Both the position numbers and the translations under genes were made by a program. DNA of 64,000 nucleotides from DALYLB01 sp964468345 (GTDB lineage: Bacteria > Acidobacteriota > Blastocatellia > RBC074), in the NCBI GenBank assembly GCA_964468345.1, contig CAYXVZ010000027.1, positions 11,184 through 75,183 of the forward strand. The letters run 5' to 3'. Shown piece after piece: positions 51,628 through 59,717 of this stretch (the first letter of the stretch is position 1; each line of letters begins with the position of its first letter). The notes under the pieces were generated by a model. It worked only from the letters and a program-made list of their open reading frames with translations, was not told the origin of the DNA and searched no databases.

Positions 51628-51833
51628 GGCCACAGAGGCTCAGAGTTCACAGAGCAGCGAAGCCGCAACCAAAACAATGACAGAGATAAACGGAACAAAC
51701 GGAAATAATGGAACATACGGAGCTGACCGCCTTTCTTTTTCATTTGTTCCGTTATTTTCGTCTGTTTCGTACTCTCTCTTCATTTCTTTGGTTGCGGTTT
51801 CTTATCTCTGTGACCCCTGTGCCTCTGAGGCTA
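51628..51833. repeat. Long three-layer hairpin composite
   Basis: Outer arms of CACAGAG words (51628-51654 and 51806-51833), a middle CCGCAACCAAA / TTTGGTTGCGG pair, and inner GGAACAAACGGAAATAATGG arms (about 51690-51715 and 51743-51770) form one long stem. The whole 258-base spacer is this element. Confidence 0.9.
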
Positions 51834-51863
51834 AAACGCGTGGGACCAATTTTTATGGCTTGA

Positions 51864-53105
51864 TTAAGGGTGAATTCCCAATTCAGAAAATGTCTTCGGT
51901 TTGATCGTGAATGCCTGATCGAAGTCCGGATCGCTGCCGCGGCCGAGCAGTCGATTGGCCAGATACTGCCCGAAGGCCGGCCCGTGCTTGAATCCATGCC
52001 CCGAACCGCCCCCGGCGATCCATACGTTTTTCATCTCGGGATGCGGCGTGACGATGAAATGATCGTCAATCGTGTTTTCGGTCTGGCAGACGCGGGTTTC
52101 AGCGATGGGCTGATTGCGAAGAGCGGGAAAGCGCCAGCCGAGGTAATCGTGCGCGCGTTTGAGCTGATAAGGGTTGACGATGCGTTCATCCGTGTCCGGA
52201 TCGATCTGGTTGCCGTCATCGACCGGGCAGGCTTTCAGCCCGCGTTCATCGACGCAGGGAAAGCCATACCATTTGCTGAAGTCCGGATCGTCGGCCGGTC
52301 CGCCGAATCCCCACGAAGGCATGCGCTGCCAGGAGAAGCGATCGTCGCCCGGCGGCGTGCCGATGAAAAAGACATCGCGCCGCGGCGTTCGCAACCGATA
52401 GCCGAGCAGCGAGGGAAAGACCTTTCGCAGCCACGGCCCGCATGCGAAAACATAGATCGCCGCCCGCATCGCTTCCCCGCTCGACAGTTTCAATTCCTGC
52501 ATTTCGCCGTTCACGGCCCGGCCCGGCATGGCCTGGGCGATCTTGAAGGTGCCGCCGGCCTTTTGAAACTGCTCTGCAACGACGCGACACGCTTCGCGCG
52601 CTTTGAGTATGCCGCTGGCCGTGTCATAGATGCCGCCGCCGATATCTTCGGAATTGATCTGCGGCCAGCGATATTTCAGTTCCGCCTGGCTGAGAATCTC
52701 CGTTTTGAAATTGTGGCGGGCCAGCCTCGCCTGGCGTTCCTTCAGGTTTTCCATCCCCGCGGGCGTCGCCATCAGCAACCGGCCGGAAGGCAACAACAGT
52801 CGCGCCCCCCATTCCTGTTGCCAGCGTTGCCACAGCGGAAAGGCGCGCAGGGCGAGCCTCGTATAGAGTTCCTGGGTTCCATAATCCGCGCGCAGCAACC
52901 GCGTTTCGCCGCCCGAACTCGCGCGCGCGTTTCCCGGACCATAGGCATCCAGCAAGGTCACGCGCGCGCCCATCTGCCGCAGGTAAAACGCCGTCCATCC
53001 GCCAAAAGCGCCGGCGCCGATGACGATCACTTCCGGCGAATTCGTGACCGATTGCAGGGGCAGCGCCGCCGCCCCTGTAAGCTGTAAAAAGGATCTTCTT
53101 TTCAT
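51864..53105 (-). CDS. Tat-exported sarcosine-oxidase-like FAD-dependent amine oxidase
   Basis: A 413-residue flavoprotein of the monomeric sarcosine oxidase / N-methyltryptophan oxidase family. The ATG at 53105 opens a twin-arginine signal (MKRRSFLQLTGAAALPLQS), unusual for this mostly cytosolic family. The dinucleotide fold follows (VIVIGAGAFGGWTAFYL), then SSGGETRLLRADYG. Near the C-terminus Cys340 in RVCQTENTIDDHF aligns with the Cys that holds FAD covalently in sarcosine oxidase, followed by WIAGGGSGHGFKHGP. It should oxidise a secondary or N-methyl amine in the periplasm, releasing H2O2 and an aldehyde. It begins eight bases after the siderophore-type receptor gene and precedes two ABC permeases, so a role in modifying an imported metallophore is a reasonable inference. 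Confidence 0.86.
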   Translation of the reverse strand: MKRRSFLQLTGAAALPLQSVTNSPEVIVIGAGAFGGWTAFYLRQMGARVTLLDAYGPGNARASSGGETRLLRADYGTQELYTRLALRAFPLWQRWQQEWGARLLLPSGRLLMATPAGMENLKERQARLARHNFKTEILSQAELKYRWPQINSEDIGGGIYDTASGILKAREACRVVAEQFQKAGGTFKIAQAMPGRAVNGEMQELKLSSGEAMRAAIYVFACGPWLRKVFPSLLGYRLRTPRRDVFFIGTPPGDDRFSWQRMPSWGFGGPADDPDFSKWYGFPCVDERGLKACPVDDGNQIDPDTDERIVNPYQLKRAHDYLGWRFPALRNQPIAETRVCQTENTIDDHFIVTPHPEMKNVWIAGGGSGHGFKHGPAFGQYLANRLLGRGSDPDFDQAFTIKPKTFSELGIHP

Positions 53106-53113
53106 CGCATTCG

Positions 53114-55495
53114 TTATTTCCGGAACGGCGTCCATGCCAGCGTCAACATCACGGCCCGCGGCTGCCCCGGGAAGTTCCCCACGCGAGCCGCGAACAAGGA
53201 ACTGACGGCATATTCCCTGTTCGTGATATTCGTGATCTGCAACTGCAGCCGCGCGCGCGAGGTCAGATCCTGATAAAAGCTCAGATCCGCAATCGTGTAC
53301 CCATCCGCGCGAATGCCTGCAAACGGCTCCACGCGATCGCTGGCGCTTTCCAGACCGAAGCCGACGCCGGTGCTTTCGAGAAAGTTGTATCGCGTGAACA
53401 ATCCCACCGTATGTTTCGGCGCGTTCGCCAATGGTTGACCGATCAACGAAGCCACATTGTCGCGGAGGATGCGCGTATTGACGTTCGCGTAATTGAATGC
53501 CGTGTACCAACGGCGCGTCACGAAGCCTTCGATATTGAACTCGAAGCCGCGGCTGCGCGCCGCGCCCACCGCAAGCAATGCATTCACGTTATTGCCGCCC
53601 GGCCCCAGCAGCGGATCGGGGCGAAGAATATTTTTCTTGTTGATGTTGAAAAACGCCGCGGTGACGAACAGCTTGCGATCGAGCCACTCGGTCTTGACGC
53701 CAACCTCCGTCTGCCGGCCGGTTTCCGGCTGGAAAGGCCCGTTGGCCTGCGGCGTCTGGGAATAAATCGGCGCGCGAATGAAACTGTTCGCATAGCTTCC
53801 GTAAAACGCAATCTGTTCGGTGGGTTTGATCACGACGCCGGCCCGGCCGGACAGGGCCGAATCTTTGAACGTCAGCGGCACCAGCGCAAACCCCTTGTCG
53901 TCGAACCGATCCACGCGGCCGCTGAGCAGAAACTGCACAAAACGATTGACGACGATCTGATCCTGCGCATAAAACCCCGTGCGTTTGGTTTGGGCGGTGT
54001 TGGTCGTGAATGCGTTCAGCGTATAGTTGCTTTCATTCGTCAGCCCGTACACCGGATTGAAAATATCCAGCGCCGGGACCGTGCCGCCGGCGACTTCGCG
54101 CTCGCGGGCGCGCGCCTGGCGAAATGCGTGATCCTGCTCGATGTGCTCCACGCCGAACAGCACCGTGTGCGTTCCCGCGCGGCCCAGATTCGCCACCTTG
54201 CTGACATTTCCGTTCAGACCCCAGTCATCATTCCATCGAAAAAAATTCCGGAATTCGCGGCGCATCGTCCGCCCCGTGGCGGTGGCGGCATTGAGACCGC
54301 GCGATTCGTGATATTTGTCGTTGTTCTCGTATTCGAGATAACGGAAGGTGTAATCCGCGTTCCAACCGCGCGGCAGGTTGTGCTCGCCGCGCAATTGCAA
54401 AACCCGCGCGACCAGCTTGATGAAATCCGTCGGTTCGTTCGCGGACCACTCGATATCCGTCAGAAAATTGCCGGCCGCATCCACGGGAACGCCGCGCAAC
54501 CGGTTTCCCGGCAGCCGTTGATTGATGAATTCGTATTCCGCGCTGAACCTGTTGTTGTCGTTCGCGCGATAGAGCAGATTGCCGGCCGCGTGCGAGTTTT
54601 TCGATCCGGCGTTGTTCCGAAATAAATCCCGGTCTTCGAAATAGAATGCCCCGCGCGCCAGCAACTTTTGCGTGATCGGCCCCGTGAATTCGCTGTTGAC
54701 CATCCGCTGGGCGAAACTGCCGATGCGCACCTGCATCTCGGCGTCCATGACTTCTTTCGGCTTTTTCGTGACGTAATTGATCAGGCCGCCGACCTCGCCC
54801 GAGCCATACATCGCGCCGGTCGCGCCCTTGAGCACTTCGACGCGTTGAATGTTGGTCAGGCGAATCTGCGACGTGCTGAAGCCCGCGTTGTTGACATCGC
54901 CTTCGAGCGAACCGAAAGGATTGCCGCGCATTCCGTTGTATAAAATCTCGCGCTGCGTGAAACCGCGGAACGTCATCGCGCTATAGGAGTTTTGATTCAT
55001 CCCGCTGACATTGCGGAACAGCTCATTGCCTTCCAGAATCGCGCGATCCTCGATCATCTGGTTCGGAAAAACCTGCACCGATTGTGGCACGTCGATCAGG
55101 CGCGCCGCCAGTCGCGTCGCCACGCCGGATTCTTCCAAATGATATTCCTTCATCGAAGCCACGACATCCATCGTCGCCGTGATGTTTTCGAGCCGCGCGT
55201 CGATCGAAAGGCTCTGCCCGGCCGCGAGATCGATCTCGCGCGTTTGCGGCACAAAGCCGCCGCCCGCAATCGAGATCGTGTATTTGCCGGAGGTTAGATT
55301 GGGAAAAGAGAAGCGCCCATTCGCATCTGTCGTGGCCGACTGATTGCCGGGCTCCAGTTTGACCGTGATCCCCGCCAGTGCGGTTCCCTCGGCGTTCAGG
55401 ACGCGGCCATTGATGACGCTGTTGGTTTGCCCGTACACAAGACCGGCGCAGAGGCATAGTGAGACTAAGACGAAGTATGTGAGAGTTCGTGTCAT
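53114..55495 (-). CDS. TonB-dependent siderophore-type receptor with carboxypeptidase-regulatory-like domain
   Basis: A 793-residue outer-membrane receptor. Signal peptide MTRTLTYFVLVSLCLCAGLV, then a carboxypeptidase-regulatory-like sandwich (INGRVLNAEGTALAGITVKL). The plug is of siderophore-receptor type: RLIDVPQSVQVFPNQMIEDR, FRGFTQREILYNGMRGN, RVEVLKGATGAMYGSGEVGG. The barrel contains GFYAQDQIVVNRFVQFLLSG and ends LTLAWTPFRK. The DVPQSV element is typical of ferric hydroxamate and ferric citrate type receptors and distinguishes it from the two Oar-like receptors in this window. It is followed after eight bases by the Tat flavoprotein gene, and the ABC ATPase gene lies upstream, so ligand handling by this set is likely. 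Confidence 0.92.
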   Translation of the reverse strand: MTRTLTYFVLVSLCLCAGLVYGQTNSVINGRVLNAEGTALAGITVKLEPGNQSATTDANGRFSFPNLTSGKYTISIAGGGFVPQTREIDLAAGQSLSIDARLENITATMDVVASMKEYHLEESGVATRLAARLIDVPQSVQVFPNQMIEDRAILEGNELFRNVSGMNQNSYSAMTFRGFTQREILYNGMRGNPFGSLEGDVNNAGFSTSQIRLTNIQRVEVLKGATGAMYGSGEVGGLINYVTKKPKEVMDAEMQVRIGSFAQRMVNSEFTGPITQKLLARGAFYFEDRDLFRNNAGSKNSHAAGNLLYRANDNNRFSAEYEFINQRLPGNRLRGVPVDAAGNFLTDIEWSANEPTDFIKLVARVLQLRGEHNLPRGWNADYTFRYLEYENNDKYHESRGLNAATATGRTMRREFRNFFRWNDDWGLNGNVSKVANLGRAGTHTVLFGVEHIEQDHAFRQARAREREVAGGTVPALDIFNPVYGLTNESNYTLNAFTTNTAQTKRTGFYAQDQIVVNRFVQFLLSGRVDRFDDKGFALVPLTFKDSALSGRAGVVIKPTEQIAFYGSYANSFIRAPIYSQTPQANGPFQPETGRQTEVGVKTEWLDRKLFVTAAFFNINKKNILRPDPLLGPGGNNVNALLAVGAARSRGFEFNIEGFVTRRWYTAFNYANVNTRILRDNVASLIGQPLANAPKHTVGLFTRYNFLESTGVGFGLESASDRVEPFAGIRADGYTIADLSFYQDLTSRARLQLQITNITNREYAVSSLFAARVGNFPGQPRAVMLTLAWTPFRK

Positions 55496-55510
55496 GTGTT
55501 CTATTTTGTA

Positions 55511-55581
55511 GAGTAGACGGTAGACGGTAGTCAGTAGACGGTAGAGAGACCTACCTTTTCCCTACCGTCTACCGTCTACTC
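55511..55581. repeat. Hairpin, GTAGACGGTAGACGGTAG family, overlapping a stop codon
   Basis: A perfect 20-bp stem (55511-55530 and 55562-55581) made of GTAGACG words. The right arm includes the stop codon of the ABC ATPase gene (55576-55578). Confidence 0.93.
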
Positions 55582-56280
55582 ATTCATATGTTCCAGATAA
55601 ATTCGTTCAAGATCTGCGTGGCCAATGTCTTCGGTGCGGAGCTGCTTGACCATCTTGCCGTGTTTCATGATGCCGACGCGGGTGCCGGATTCCTTGGCGC
55701 GGAAAAGATCGTGCGTCGCCATTAAAACAGCGACGCCCTGGCCGCTGAGCTTTTTGAGGAGGGAGGAAAACTCGTTGGAGGCCTTGGGATCGAGCCCCGA
55801 GGTCGGTTCGTCGAGCAACAGGGCTTCGGCCTTTTTCGCAAGAGCGATGGCGATGCCCACTTTTTGCCGCATTCCTTTTGAATAAGCCCCGACGCGCTTA
55901 TCGGCGGCATCGCGCTGCAGGCCGACATCTTCGAACAGCTTCAGAAACTGATCGCGCGTATATTCGCTGTGGCCGGCAAGCGCGGAGAAATATTCGAGGT
56001 TTTCAAGCCCCGTCAGGTTCTTGTAGAGCATCACCGTTTCCGGGATGTACGCGAGATAGCGTTTGGTTTCCAGCGGATGCCGTGCAACGTCGAGGCCCTT
56101 GATTTTCGCGGCCCCGCTGCTGGGTTCGATGAAGTTCAAAAAGAGATTAATGGTCGTTGTCTTTCCCGCGCCGTTCGCGCCGAGCAGACAGAAGACCTCG
56201 CCGGGCTCGATGTTCAGGTTCAAACCATCGAGCGCCGTCGTGCCGTTGTACTGTTTTGTCAGGTTGATCGCTTCGAACAT
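55576..56280 (-). CDS. ABC transporter ATP-binding protein
   Basis: A 234-residue ATPase with all motifs intact: Walker A LLGANGAGKTTT, Q-loop region YIPETVMLYKNL, signature YSKGMRQKVGI, Walker B ALLLDEPTSGLD, and the switch His in MATHDLFRAKE. It belongs to the ABC-2 type exporter-like subfamily (CcmA/NatA-like). The last codon and stop lie in a hairpin repeat arm. It is first in a minus-strand series with siderophore-type receptor, Tat flavoprotein and two DUF3526 permeases, and is the natural motor of those permeases although other genes lie between. No other partner is near. The 262-base spacer to the P-type ATPase gene holds only a short ACGTAGAGCACGAAG fragment. Confidence 0.9.
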   Translation of the reverse strand: MFEAINLTKQYNGTTALDGLNLNIEPGEVFCLLGANGAGKTTTINLFLNFIEPSSGAAKIKGLDVARHPLETKRYLAYIPETVMLYKNLTGLENLEYFSALAGHSEYTRDQFLKLFEDVGLQRDAADKRVGAYSKGMRQKVGIAIALAKKAEALLLDEPTSGLDPKASNEFSSLLKKLSGQGVAVLMATHDLFRAKESGTRVGIMKHGKMVKQLRTEDIGHADLERIYLEHMNE

Positions 56281-56542
56281 TGGTTATCTTCCGCCGCACA
56301 GAACGGGCGGATCCATCCTCCTGCTGGCATCGTTTGATTGTAGAGATTTCGAGCGTGCAGGATATGCGGGATCGAAAAGAAGCGCGTTCAATATTCAACC
56401 AACTGTTTTTTTTGGCCGGTCAACGGTTCCTCAGATGCGGTGAATGGATTGCGATGAAATCTGACCTGAATCAAGGGAACAACTTCGGGAAAAGGCTTTG
56501 CCACACAGAAACGTAGAGCACGAAGCTGTGATCGACCTCAGC

Positions 56543-59092
56543 TCAGGGAGAAAACGATCTAATTTTCGACCCCATTGCCCGCTGATAAACATACTTTTTT
56601 GTAGCTTCCGAGGCGAGCAGATAAAGGCCGGTGATGATGGCAAAGGTGAGCAGGTAACTTGGCGGGAGCGGAACGAGGCCGAGCAGGCCGCTCCAGGGCA
56701 GATAAGGCAGAGCAATCGTGAAGACAAGGACGACAAAGGTTGAAATCAGAAGCGGCCGGCTCATCCGGCTTCGATAGAACGGCTTCCAGGTGCGAATCAC
56801 GAATACGATCAGCAGTTCCGTAACCACAGATTCCAGGAACCAGCCGGTGCGGAATTGATCCGGCGTCGCATTCAGGAGGTACAGCAGCGCGCCGAAGCTC
56901 ATGAAATCGAAGACCGAGCTGACGATGCCGAAGGCGATCATAAAATTGCGGATGAAATTCACATCCCAGCGACGCGGCTGGACGATCCATTCTTCATCGA
57001 CGGTGTCGGTTGCGATGGCCATCGCGGGAAAGTCGCTCAGGAAATTATTGAGCAGGACCTGTTTGGGCAACAGGGGGAGAAATGGAAGGAACAATGCCGC
57101 GCCGGCCATGCTGAACATATTGCCGAAATTGGCGCTGGTCGTCATAAAGACATATTTGAGCGTATTCGCGAAGGTCGTGCGCCCTTCGCGAACGCCCTCC
57201 AGCAACACGCCGAGATCTTTTTCGAGCAGGACGATCGAGGCGGCTTCCTTGGCGATGTCCACGCCGTTATTGACCGAGATGCCGACATCGGCGGCGTGCA
57301 GGGCAGCGGCATCGTTGATGCCGTCGCCGAGATAACCGACCACATGGCCCGCCTTGCGAAGCGCGAGAATAATGCGCTCTTTCTGATTCGGCTCGACCTC
57401 GGCAAATACATTCACCTCGCGGGCTCGCTGGCGAAGAGCCTCATTGCTGAGTTGGTGCAATTCGGCGCCGGTCATGATCTTCGGGCGATAACCATAGACC
57501 TTTTCCGCCAGCGCGGCCGAAACCATGCGGTTATCGCCCGTGATGACTTTCAAGTCGATGCCGAGCTGTTTCAACCGCGCAATGGTCTGCACAATCTCTT
57601 CCCGGGGCAGATCCGTGAAAGGGAGGAATGCAAGAAAGGTCATTCCCTGCTCGGCGTCTTTCGAGATCCGCGATTCAGCGACCGATTCGCGATACGCCAG
57701 GCCGAGCGTTCGAATTCCCTGTTCGCTAAAGGAGGCCAGGCGTTCCTGGATTTTCTCCCGCCAGGCATCAATAGGAACAACATGCCCGTCCACTTCCGCG
57801 TGACTGCAGGATTCGAGCACATTCGCGAGCGCGCCTTTCGTGACCATCACTCGCTGCCCGTCTTTTTCGACCAGAATGCTCAGACGTTTGCGCACGAAAT
57901 CATACGGCACTTCATCGAGCTTTCGATATTCGGAAAGATCCGGCGTCGCCGTTTTGCGGATGGATTCGTCGATCGGATTAATGAAGCCGCTCTCAAATGC
58001 AGCATTGAGCGCGGCAAAGAGTTGTCCTTTTGCGCTCGCTTCGTTCTTTAAATCCCGCGCCCCGAGAAAATTCACGGTTCCCTCGGTCAGCGTGCCGGTC
58101 TTATCGGAGCAGAGCACATCCATGCTGCCGAAATTTTCAATCGAGGCCAGTTGTTTGACGATCACCTGCTTTCGCGCCATCCGTTCGGCGCCGATGGCCA
58201 GATTGATGCTGATAATTGCGGGCAGCAGTTCCGGGATCATTCCCACGGCCAGGGCAACGGCAAAAAGAAAGGAATCGAAAACCGGGCGTTTGGTCAGGAC
58301 GCTGAACCCGAACAAGAGCAAAACGAGGATAAAGGTAATTTCCGTCAACAGGTAACCGAAGCGGCGAACGCCATGCTCGAATTCCGTCTCCGGCGATTTG
58401 CCCCGCAATCGCTGAGAGATCATCCCAAACTCGGTTTCCGTGCCGGTCCGAACGACAACTGCGCGAGCCTCGCCGCTGATCACGTGCGTTCCCATCCAGA
58501 GTGAATTGACTCGCTCGGCCAGCGGCGACTCCGGCGGAAGCGTGGCTTCCTTTTTCTCCGCCGGAAAGCTTTCTCCCGTTAAAGCGGCTTCTTCGACATA
58601 CAGATCTTTTGATTCGAGAAGACGGCAATCGCCCGGGAGAATATTACCCGCACACAGAATGGCGATATCGCCCGGCACGACGTCTTCAATCCGGACCTCG
58701 AGAATTTTTCCATCGCGAAGCACGCGCGCATTGATCCGCACGATGGATAACAATTTGGCGACGGCATCCGCCGCGCGTTTCTCCTGCCAGAAACCGAGAA
58801 GGCCGCTGAGCAATACGATGCCGATCACGATGGTCGCATCGATCGTCTCGCCCAGGAAAAAAGACACAAGCGCGGCCAGAATCAGAATGATGATCAACGG
58901 GCTTTCAAATTGCGCCAACAGCAGGCGAATAGTAGTGGCCCGTCCCTCCCGCTTGAGAATGTTTTGGCCATACAGCGCGCCTCGGCTACGGGCTTCCTGA
59001 CTGGAAAGGCCTTGCGGCGAGGTTTGCAGTTGCTGCAAAAGGTCCGCGATGCTTTGACTCCAAAAGGCTGATTGTCGGGGAATGCTTTCCAT
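56543..59092 (-). CDS. Magnesium-type P-type ATPase (MgtA/MgtB family)
   Basis: An 849-residue inner-membrane pump. The ATG at 59092 (MESIPRQSAFW) gives the natural start; the longer frame runs through a palindrome and antisense Hsp20 sequence. Order of motifs: actuator TGES within EEAALTGESFPAEKK, membrane motif AVGMIPELLPAIISINLA corresponding to the MgtA PEMLP site, phosphorylation site VLCSDKTGTLTEG, and hinge YLGDGINDAAALHAADVGIS, then four C-terminal helices. Length is slightly under the usual 870-900. MgtA-type pumps import Mg2+ down its gradient under magnesium limitation. It is divergent from the Hsp20-Lon pair across a palindromic repeat, and no PhoPQ genes are present here. Confidence 0.9.
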   Translation of the reverse strand: MESIPRQSAFWSQSIADLLQQLQTSPQGLSSQEARSRGALYGQNILKREGRATTIRLLLAQFESPLIIILILAALVSFFLGETIDATIVIGIVLLSGLLGFWQEKRAADAVAKLLSIVRINARVLRDGKILEVRIEDVVPGDIAILCAGNILPGDCRLLESKDLYVEEAALTGESFPAEKKEATLPPESPLAERVNSLWMGTHVISGEARAVVVRTGTETEFGMISQRLRGKSPETEFEHGVRRFGYLLTEITFILVLLLFGFSVLTKRPVFDSFLFAVALAVGMIPELLPAIISINLAIGAERMARKQVIVKQLASIENFGSMDVLCSDKTGTLTEGTVNFLGARDLKNEASAKGQLFAALNAAFESGFINPIDESIRKTATPDLSEYRKLDEVPYDFVRKRLSILVEKDGQRVMVTKGALANVLESCSHAEVDGHVVPIDAWREKIQERLASFSEQGIRTLGLAYRESVAESRISKDAEQGMTFLAFLPFTDLPREEIVQTIARLKQLGIDLKVITGDNRMVSAALAEKVYGYRPKIMTGAELHQLSNEALRQRAREVNVFAEVEPNQKERIILALRKAGHVVGYLGDGINDAAALHAADVGISVNNGVDIAKEAASIVLLEKDLGVLLEGVREGRTTFANTLKYVFMTTSANFGNMFSMAGAALFLPFLPLLPKQVLLNNFLSDFPAMAIATDTVDEEWIVQPRRWDVNFIRNFMIAFGIVSSVFDFMSFGALLYLLNATPDQFRTGWFLESVVTELLIVFVIRTWKPFYRSRMSRPLLISTFVVLVFTIALPYLPWSGLLGLVPLPPSYLLTFAIITGLYLLASEATKKYVYQRAMGSKIRSFSP

Positions 59093-59097
59093 ATCGA

Positions 59098-59224
59098 CCC
59101 TGGGTACGCGCGCGTCCCCGCGCGCAATTTGAAAAAGCCCGCGAAGCGCACCTCTTCTTGACGCAGAACAGAAAGGCTCCGCGGCATTTTTCAGATAGCA
59201 CGCGGGACGCGTGCGTACCCAGGG
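59098..59224. repeat. Inverted repeat, GGGTACGCACGCGTCCCGCG family
   Basis: Arms at 59098-59125 and 59198-59224, with a few differences, face each other around a 72-base centre in the divergent space between the Mg ATPase and Hsp20 genes. The left arm ends six bases before the ATPase start codon. Confidence 0.88.
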
Positions 59225-59342
59225 AGTGCAATGCACATTCCAGCGCAGATTGCGGATAATTCCCCGGACACGGACTCGGAACGAAGATTGCAGACGGAAT
59301 AATGCGGAATACCGTTCAGAAGGAGGCGCCTGTAAAAGAATC

Positions 59343-59717
59343 ATGAATTCAGGAAAGGCATTTACGCGAACGACGATCTTCTTTTTAGCAGATCCGATCA
59401 TGCGGGAAACCAATCGGTGGGTGCCGAGTGCGGACATTTACCAGGCGCGAAGCGGCTGGGTGATCAAAATGGATATTGCCGGGGTGGACGCGACGGAAAT
59501 TTCCATCAGCGTATCTGGGCGAAAGATGAAGATCAGCGGCTGTCGTCGCGATACGGCAATCATCGAAGGGTGGAGCCAATACTCCATGGAAATTGCCTAT
59601 TGCGAGTTTGAGCGTTGGGTCGAATTGCCCTGCCATTTGGAGAACGCCGAAATTCGCGCGGAATCACGCGCGGGGTTCCTGTATATTTTTATCGTTCTGG
59701 AAGGAGAAGCGAGATGA
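59343..59717 (+). CDS. Hsp20/alpha-crystallin family small heat-shock protein
   Basis: A 124-residue cytosolic chaperone. The alpha-crystallin domain begins at WVPSADIYQARSGWVIKMD and includes IAGVDATEISISVSGRKMKI; it ends ESRAGFLYIFIVLEGEAR, where GFLYIFI stands for the family's GxLxIxxP-like strand. The usual C-terminal IxI tail is absent. AAGGAGG at 59320-59326 lies 16 bases before the ATG at 59343, a long spacing; an ATG at 59400 is the alternative. Its TGA overlaps the ATG of lon by four bases, so chaperone and protease are translationally coupled, a pairing that fits combined holding and removal of damaged proteins. Confidence 0.87.
   Translation: MNSGKAFTRTTIFFLADPIMRETNRWVPSADIYQARSGWVIKMDIAGVDATEISISVSGRKMKISGCRRDTAIIEGWSQYSMEIAYCEFERWVELPCHLENAEIRAESRAGFLYIFIVLEGEAR

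Noticed and set aside
59093..59437. N-terminal extension of the Mg P-type ATPase
   Set aside because: It crosses a palindrome and the antisense of the Hsp20 gene; family length and the ATG at 59092 argue against it.
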